A stretch of 64,000 nt of DNA from Girardia tigrina (Eukaryota > Platyhelminthes > Tricladida > Dugesiidae). Below the pieces are notes generated by a model. It saw nothing but the letters and a program-made list of their open reading frames with translations. It was not told where the DNA came from and ran no database searches. Positions within the stretch are counted from its first letter, which is position 1. Each line of letters starts with the position of its first letter. A program made the translations under genes and the position numbers. The stretch covers positions 14,382 through 78,381 of the forward strand of contig MQRK01254223.1 of the NCBI GenBank assembly GCA_001938485.1. Reading direction: 5' to 3'. Shown piece after piece: positions 57,621 to 64,000 of the stretch.

Positions 57621-59887
57621 TGAATTAATGCAATGAAGAAATCACGACGAAATAATGCATATAAACAAAGGTTTAGGGTTTACACTAAATTACTAAATTA
57701 CAATTTATTATTAATCTATTGATTTACAAGTACATAATTAATTATTCAAATTATCTAATAACATAGATTCCCATATTTAAGTCGCATTGAACTCGTAGGG
57801 ACTTATGACACATCCTGTAGAAAACGAAACTCACATATTTATACAACAAAAAGAGAGTGTCCGGGATTTGGCTATTTAAAAAAAACAGAAAATGTCAAAA
57901 ACCGTTTTTCCCAGCAAAATTTGAATTTATTTATTTTAAAAAAATTCTGATATGATGGAGAATTTTTACCGTCAGATTCGAAGTCAGTCTGGTCGATTAA
58001 CCCAGAAACACATAATGAAGTCTCATTCCCAAAAAAAAGTTGAAAATTGTTGAGCAGTGTTATCGGTTTATTGTTAATTTTATCACAAATCAATAAATAT
58101 ATTAAGAAGACACTACTGTCTTAAAAATTAAACCAGAAAAGTAGTATAAAATACAGTAAAAAACCCAATATAATTAAAATACATAATTAGAGAATTTCTT
58201 TTAAGCTTTGCAATGTGATATTATTGATAAAATATCTTTTTCTTGATTGTCATTTTATGTCTTGTTTTAATATTTCATGATTAAAATGAAGACAAATAAT
58301 GTCACACTTCAAACGGAAGGTTTGTTATACATGTAGTGTATTGAACGAGAGGAGGATGGTGGAAGAATGAGCTTTGGGAAGGAATATCCCAACAATTGAC
58401 AATAACTTACCTGGGGAAATGGATGACGATAAATGTTCACAATAAAATATTCTTTCTTTGAATATTTTGTGGAATATATAACATATATTTTAATTTTTAA
58501 AAACTATAAAAAACTTTCATTATTTTATTTATTTTCTTTAATTAAGACAAAGTGTAAATAAACAAAAGTATAAAAAATATATTATTTATGTAACTTATTT
58601 CGATAATTTTCTATTTTTTCAATAAAAATTCTGAATGAAAGAACTTTTTTTGGTTTATTGATAAAATGAATTTAAATTATAAAAAGCAATTATTGTAAGA
58701 AAAGTTAGATTAAATTTATATCAATAAAATTATTAAAAAGCAAAAAAATGTTTAATTATTAATCGAAAGTAAGAATAATTATAATTATGCATTAACATGC
58801 TTCGTTCTTATCAGAACATCACAAAATTGATCGTCTATTGAGAGAACAAATTTATAAAATTAAAAATATAACACCAAAAAGAGTCTGTATCAAACAGAGA
58901 ATATTTTTCAAAATTTGGATTGTATAGAAAAATTAAAAACCGTATTTATTTTAAAATACTAATATTTTAATTTATTTTTAACAAAAAACTATACTAATAT
59001 TTTTTTAAAAAAATATAATTTTATTAATTTTTATATTTAAAAACATTTTTTTAATACTGAAAAAATAAACTTTCCTAAACTATTAAACGAAATTTGTAGT
59101 AATTTAAAATCTAAAAAAGATAATCAAAATTAAATATCGTTTTAATACAAAGATAAAAGGTTATTCAAAAATGTTTCTTCGTGTTTCACAATGTTAAATC
59201 AATTAAAACAGCAAGACAATAATTAATTAATTTATTAATTACAACAAAAATATGTTTAACACTGAAAAATATTTCATTTATAAAAATCTACAAAATAACA
59301 TTAATAAGTTTTAAATTACATTTTATAATAATATTATTTTTAGAAAATTCAAAGTTAGCGAGGTAAAATTAATTAAACAAAATAAAATTATGGAAAATTA
59401 AATTTTAATTTTTTTAAATATTTGGAAATAATTTATTTGCTGAATATATAAAAAAAATTTCTGTGATTTAAAAGCTACAAAATTCAGTAACTTCTTCAAA
59501 TTCATTTCTTATATTTCTTTTTAATTGATTTTCAATAAAATAAAATTAATTTTCTTTTTTTCTGAAGCAAAATATAACAACTCATTTGCTAAAATAAAAA
59601 ATTCAATTAAAACAAAAATTGAATATATTTTATTATTTAGCTTTTTTATGAAAATATATTTTTAAAAAAATATATATTAAATTTTAAATTATTTATAAAA
59701 TTATTTATCAAACAAAAATAATAAATAATTCAAAATCATTTTTGTTATTATAAATAAAAAAAATCAAAATTTCATTTTTCATTTTTTTTAATTATTAATA
59801 AACTGCAAATGGTAATAAAATTTTTTTTACTATAAAAAGATAATAATCATATTAAATAATATTAAAGAAAATAATATTAAAATTTAC
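57621..59887. other. Intron between exons 1 and 2, right part
   Basis: AT-rich. A tract at 58300-58455 with ATGTTCACAATAAA resembles a segment near 15220 and may be repeat sequence. No gene supported. Confidence 0.4.
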
Positions 59888-60067
59888 ATTAGTTATTTGA
59901 TGAGTCGAAATTGAAGAGAAAAGTTGTTCTAATTTATCCTGGAAAATGGGATATTTATTGATTTCCTCCTGCTTCTTTTGCAGTTCTTCTGTACTCACAA
60001 TTTGTGAAGCCACTTGTCTTATTTGATTTGTTTTACTGTACAAACTGTCCAATTTTCCTTCAATTGT
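59888..60067 (-). CDS. Large minus-strand gene, exon 1 of this window
   Basis: Exactly 60 codons, phase 0 to phase 0. Acceptor TTTATATTTCAG, donor AAT|GTAAAT. The peptide TIEGKLDSLYSKTNQIRQVA then EELQKKQEEINKYPIFQDKL is a regular helical rod segment. It is the most 5' exon found; the start codon lies outside the window or in undetected exons. The 15.5-kb gap to exon 2 may hide further exons. Confidence 0.75.
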
Positions 60068-62030
60068 CTGAAATATAAAATAAAAGAATGGATCGATTTT
60101 TTATCGGAATATTATTGTCGTAAATATCATTTTTTTATAAAAAATAATCTCAAATTCACTCAACCGAATAATTCAGTGATTTATACTATTAATAATTGAG
60201 AATGGCATCAATCATAAATTGATCGGATCCGAATATCGCAAATCAAATCTGATCATCAATTCTCACTGAATTTTTTTTCCTATAATTTTATTTTATTTTT
60301 TTTACTGATTGAAGTTTATTTATTTATATTTTTATGAGAAATGTTAGAGAAAATGTGTGAGACAGAAAGATTGCTTTTAAATATAGACAAAAAAAATTTT
60401 TTGAAAGAAAAGAATAAAATTTTGCAATTAATTTTTGGAATTGGAAAACTGTTAATAAATGTTTAAATGAATTTCGAAAAATGAAACAATGATTTAATAA
60501 AACATTTCCCGTGAGATTATTGTTTGGGAATAATAAATTGTGATGTTTTCTATTCTTTGTTTTGTTGATATTTGAGAATTAAATAATTTATTGGTTTATT
60601 ATTATTGAATTGGTTATTCTTATTTTGTCAAACAGTTGTTGAAGGAATATTTGAGGATTGTGTTTATTTTTGTACATAGTTATATACAACACTCTCTGTC
60701 GTCTCAATCCATAAATGAAGACAACACTATATTTTTTTCATTTTAACGTTTTTATTATACTTTTTAAAAACAATTTCAATAATTAACTGTAAATAATTAT
60801 ATAAATTAATATTTTCTTAAATATATACAGTCAAAAAAGTGGTAAATTTGAGAGGGTGGTAAATTATAGAGGTATAATTGGTTATGAAACATATATGGAA
60901 TTGTTTGGTAAAAGTGTAATTTTTATATATTTTGGTGTATATGCCAGTTGGTCAAAATTTACTAGCTAATCCGGATTCTCCACAAATAATTTTGTGATTA
61001 ATTTCATCTCGCTTTTTAAACTTATCCATCCACCCACTTGATGCCTTAAAATAAAAAAAATTAAAAACAAATTAAATGTTAGTAGTCAAATTTAATATAT
61101 AAACTTCTAAGCCAGAAAAGATATATATATATAATTATATATAATTTGACCTTAAACTCTCCTCCGTATTTTAAATGTATCTTGCATTTTTATTATTAAA
61201 AGTAAAAAAATAAATATTTTACTACAAGAACGCTTATTTATTTTTTTCATCATGACCACCATTGACAGCAATACACTTCTCTACTTTATCTTCAGGTATT
61301 TATGCTGTTATTTGAGAAAATACATATTTTAAAAATTTTTGTTGGTTTTTACTATAAAAAGACCTTTCAGGAAATTTGGAACCTCCTTTGTACAATCTCA
61401 AGAAACTCGCACCACTACAAGTTGGCTTGGAAATATCTTCTTAGAGATTTCAACGTAAGAATTTAATATTTCTTTAATATATCTTTTTATTGTGTTTATC
61501 ATTTATTGAGTTTTCATCAAAAAATAACGGTCTATACAATTTTTAACTCAAAATTCTTATTCAAACGTTTCCTTTAGGACTTTATTATAATCAAAATTTC
61601 ATTAAAACAAATGAGAAAATTTACTCTTTTATAATATCTAAAATTTGCCTAACCCAGGACCACCATTTTGTTCAAAAAAATGTATTTGGGAATCGAATGT
61701 ATCAAGTAGCCAGTATTGCTGATTTATCTTCCTCAGATAGTTCTTACCAGTTTCGATATTTATTTGACAATAATTCGAAACTTTCTCTTCCTTTCTCTTG
61801 AATTGATAAACAAGGAAATGTTATTCCTTTAATAACTTCATCATGATCTGTCGATTATTTGTTATTTTAATAGTGTATTTGAATACAATGCTACTACAAA
61901 CCGGACAATCACAAATTAGTTTAGAAAATTCGTGAAATGTAATTTTAACCTCAATAAGATAACCATGGAGTCGGAACCATCACAAATTGCTCTATATTTA
62001 TCGTTAAAATATTTTGTTACAAAGCAAAAA
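60068..62030. other. Intron or upstream sequence
   Basis: Mostly AT-rich; a degraded N-terminal part of the mariner at 62 kb may begin near 61.6 kb but is not readable. Confidence 0.35.
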
Positions 62031-62039
62031 AATATTGAA

Positions 62040-62760
62040 TCACTTGAAAATGAAAATTAGAAACAAAAGCGTTTGGATTCTTGCTTTATGATTCTTTCTC
62101 GTTACTTATGATGAAGAGTGGATCAATTATGATAATCGAAAACGTTCAGTAAGCCGTTTGGACACAAATGTAGCACAAAAACACAGTCCAAAGCACAACA
62201 TTAATCACAAGAAGCTGATGGTGAGTGCATGGTTGCCGGTGGCAAGTTTAATCCATTATGACTTCATGAAACCTTGTTTGTCGATCACAGCAGGTGTCTA
62301 CTGCAACCAAATGGAAGATATGATGTGAAAACTCAAGGAAAAATAACTGTGTTTGGTAATCCGGTCGACTCTCATCCTGCTCCACGACAATTCGAAACTT
62401 CATACGGCACTTATGACCGTTGAAAAAGTACAGAAACTTTAATTGAAACTTTTGTATAATCATCCATACTCACCAGACCTAGCTCTAACTGATAACTATT
62501 TATTTTTATATTTGAACAACTTTTTGATTCCGAAAAAAAATCAATTCCGTAGGTACCGTAAAAATGGTCTTCCAGGAATTTATAGATTCTCGACTATTTA
62601 ATTTTAATTCAAATGACCTCAACAAGTTCCCGCTCAAATAGAAAAGTGTTTTGATAATACGGATACATAATTTGATCAATGATATAAATATTTGTATTGG
62701 TAAATTATCAATAAACTTTGAAAATATTACAAATTTCATACTTGCGGATCTCATATTATT
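62040..62760 (+). mobile_element. Decayed mariner transposon 4 (Hsmar1/SETMAR-like)
   Basis: The plus strand reads DEEWINYDNRKRSVSRLDTN, VAQKHSPKHNINHKKLMVSA, LIHYDFMKPCLSITAGVYCN, LHDNSKLHTALMTVEK and LYNHPYSPDLALTDNYLFLY, then GLPGIYRFSTI and KCFDNTDT. These match the catalytic half of mariner transposases of the type preserved in vertebrate SETMAR: the first Asp is present within DEEW, the second within HDN, and YSPDLA with a following TDN holds the third. The sequence is interrupted by several stops and frame changes, and the DNA-binding half is barely visible. Ends not found. Confidence 0.85.
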
Positions 62761-62889
62761 ACATTGTAATATTCTGATAGTGTGGGGCCTGTAAAATATT
62801 TTTATTACGGAAATTCAGTAAAATATAATTTTGTGATGAATATTGTTTTTAAGAAGATAGAGTAAAGTAAAGGAAAAGTATAAAAATTC

Positions 62890-62975
62890 ATGTTTTAGTA
62901 CTATTGGGTTCTTGATCAAAAGATGTTGTCATTAAGACAAAACTTTATTTCTAACACAATTTAAGTTTTTCAAAC
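62890..62975 (-). repeat. Dispersed repeat R1, copy 2
   Basis: The minus strand reads AATTGTGTTAGAAATAAAG and GATCAAGAACCCAA, as at 28735-28830. Family unknown. Confidence 0.55.
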
Positions 62976-62979
62976 AAAT

Positions 62980-64000
62980 ATTTTCGAGCAACTTTTGCAC
63001 TTTCTTCTTAAACAAACCATTATAAAAAATTGATATAAATATAAATATGGTTATTGTAATTTTTACGAATTAAAATTCTATACTTTTTTAATAAAAAATT
63101 ATAAAGTGAATTTATTAAAATTTTTTTGTCACAAAGATTTTGTTGCATCTTTTATTAAATTTCAATTTTATTGTACATTTAAATTTACCTGTTTCTCAAT
63201 TAAATTTCCCAATTCTGTACAATAGCATTTTTCATTTCGTTTTCATAATAGTTTTAAAAATTACTTTAGATTTAGTAAAATAACGTTTTGAAAATAGAAT
63301 TCAAAATCGCAATTTCGTTTAATTTAATAACTTTTAAATTACTCCTTTTTTACATAAAAAATAAAATTATATTTCCATTAATAATTACGTTTTCCAAAAT
63401 AAAATTAAAATCGCATTTTCATTTAAGTCGATTTAATTGTTTTACAATTATATTTTGATTCCAATTACAATTTCCAAAAACAAAATTATAATTTCATTTT
63501 TTAATATACTTCGATTTAATCGTGTAAAATAAAAGTTACCAAAAAATAGTTTAGTTTATTTTCATTTCGCAAATAAAATATTAATCTTTATATTACTTTT
63601 GATTTTATTTCAATTAAATATTTTCATGAAATTTGAAATTAATTTTTTTACTTTATAATAAATCTTTTAATAAACTTACTGTAAAATTTATTTTATTTCT
63701 TACATAAATTAATTTTTACATTAAATTTCTGAAAATCTTATTTTAACATATCGTTATATTTTACGGAATATAATTATTTAATTATTAATTTGATAAGATT
63801 GTAAATTCAAATTTTTTATGAACTCAACAACGCTCCCAACAAGTACATTTTAAAATGGACAGCCATGATATAAAATGATGGTACTCATTTATCGTTAAAC
63901 ATTTATGTTAATCAACCTTATTTAAATACTAACAGTTAACAATTTAAAATAGGGTATTTATAACAATACATTTAATCAAATAATATTCATTTATTTATTG
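62980..64000. other. AT-rich right flank
   Basis: No gene, repeat or transposon end recognised. Confidence 0.4.

Noticed and set aside
58396-58455. Minus-strand KEYFIVNIYRHPFPQ with a strong CAG|GTAAGT donor
   Set aside because: The acceptor side is only an AAG in A-rich sequence, and the segment resembles repeat sequence around 15.2 kb.
58795-58825. Minus-strand CTGATAAGAACGAAGCATG as a hammerhead end
   Set aside because: The order is suggestive, but helix II is absent and GAAA is changed to GAAG; no PLE sequence was found beside it.
1-64000. CRISPR arrays, bacterial operons, prophage
   Set aside because: None of the repeats has spacer regularity, and exon-intron structure, tRNA and transposons all indicate a metazoan nuclear genome.

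Overview
The window is nuclear DNA from a very AT-rich invertebrate metazoan. It has spliceosomal exons with GT/AG borders, a eukaryotic tRNA-Ser(TGA) with a long variable arm, runs of (TA)n and (TAA)n, and dense remains of mariner, Tc1-like, hAT, LTR-type and Penelope-like elements. The species cannot be named from the sequence. There is no CRISPR array, operon or other bacterial architecture.

The backbone is one large gene on the minus strand. Its exons run from about 60.07 kb (most 5' in the window) down to 2.14 kb (most 3'). Fifteen internal exons (two of them microexons) were read by eye. All join in a compatible phase into one open frame of about 900 codons, with no start or stop codon inside the window. 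The product is long, charged and helical, with occasional Trp-containing spectrin-like helices and several Ser/Asp/Glu-rich linkers. It looks like part of a giant cytoskeletal linker (dystonin/MACF, nesprin or dystrophin type), but orthology is not settled. Intron sizes are extreme, from 47 and 53 bp up to about 15.5 kb, and the long introns hold nearly everything else.

Mobile DNA by region. 0.56-1.2, 14.8-16.0, 22.6-22.8, 24.9-25.6, 32.1-32.7, 39.6 and 51.7-52.25 kb hold Penelope-like element (PLE) remnants, several with a GIY-YIG nuclease remnant and hammerhead-ribozyme-like cores. 3.1-4.0, 34.0-35.1, 39.64-40.61 and 62.0-62.8 kb hold four different decayed mariners. 5.63 kb holds a 79-bp mariner-type MITE. 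8.3-8.7 kb is a long foldback repeat. 22.8-23.2 kb is a TIR element with GC-rich subterminal tracts. 52.27-53.03 kb is a short hAT element with an 8-bp target duplication. 37.3-38.0 and 54.0-55.0 kb are two copies of an LTR-like repeat; the second carries a complete tRNA-Ser gene plus a perfect 43-bp copy of that gene's 3' end. 55.6-57.6 kb is a GC-richer island with a decayed repeat-family ORF facing a decayed Tc1-like transposase.

Other possible host sequence is weaker: two short plus-strand ATG exons with strong donors (1.34 and 21.02 kb), a 226-codon intronless ORF at 18.72 kb, and decayed unassigned coding tracts at 42.5-43.2, 45.1-46.0 and 47.3-47.6 kb. The most unusual theme is a set of short PLE-derived units, four of which share one plan: an inverted hammerhead-bearing end, the C-terminal GIY-YIG region, then a direct hammerhead-bearing end, in two cases followed at once by a (TA)n tract.
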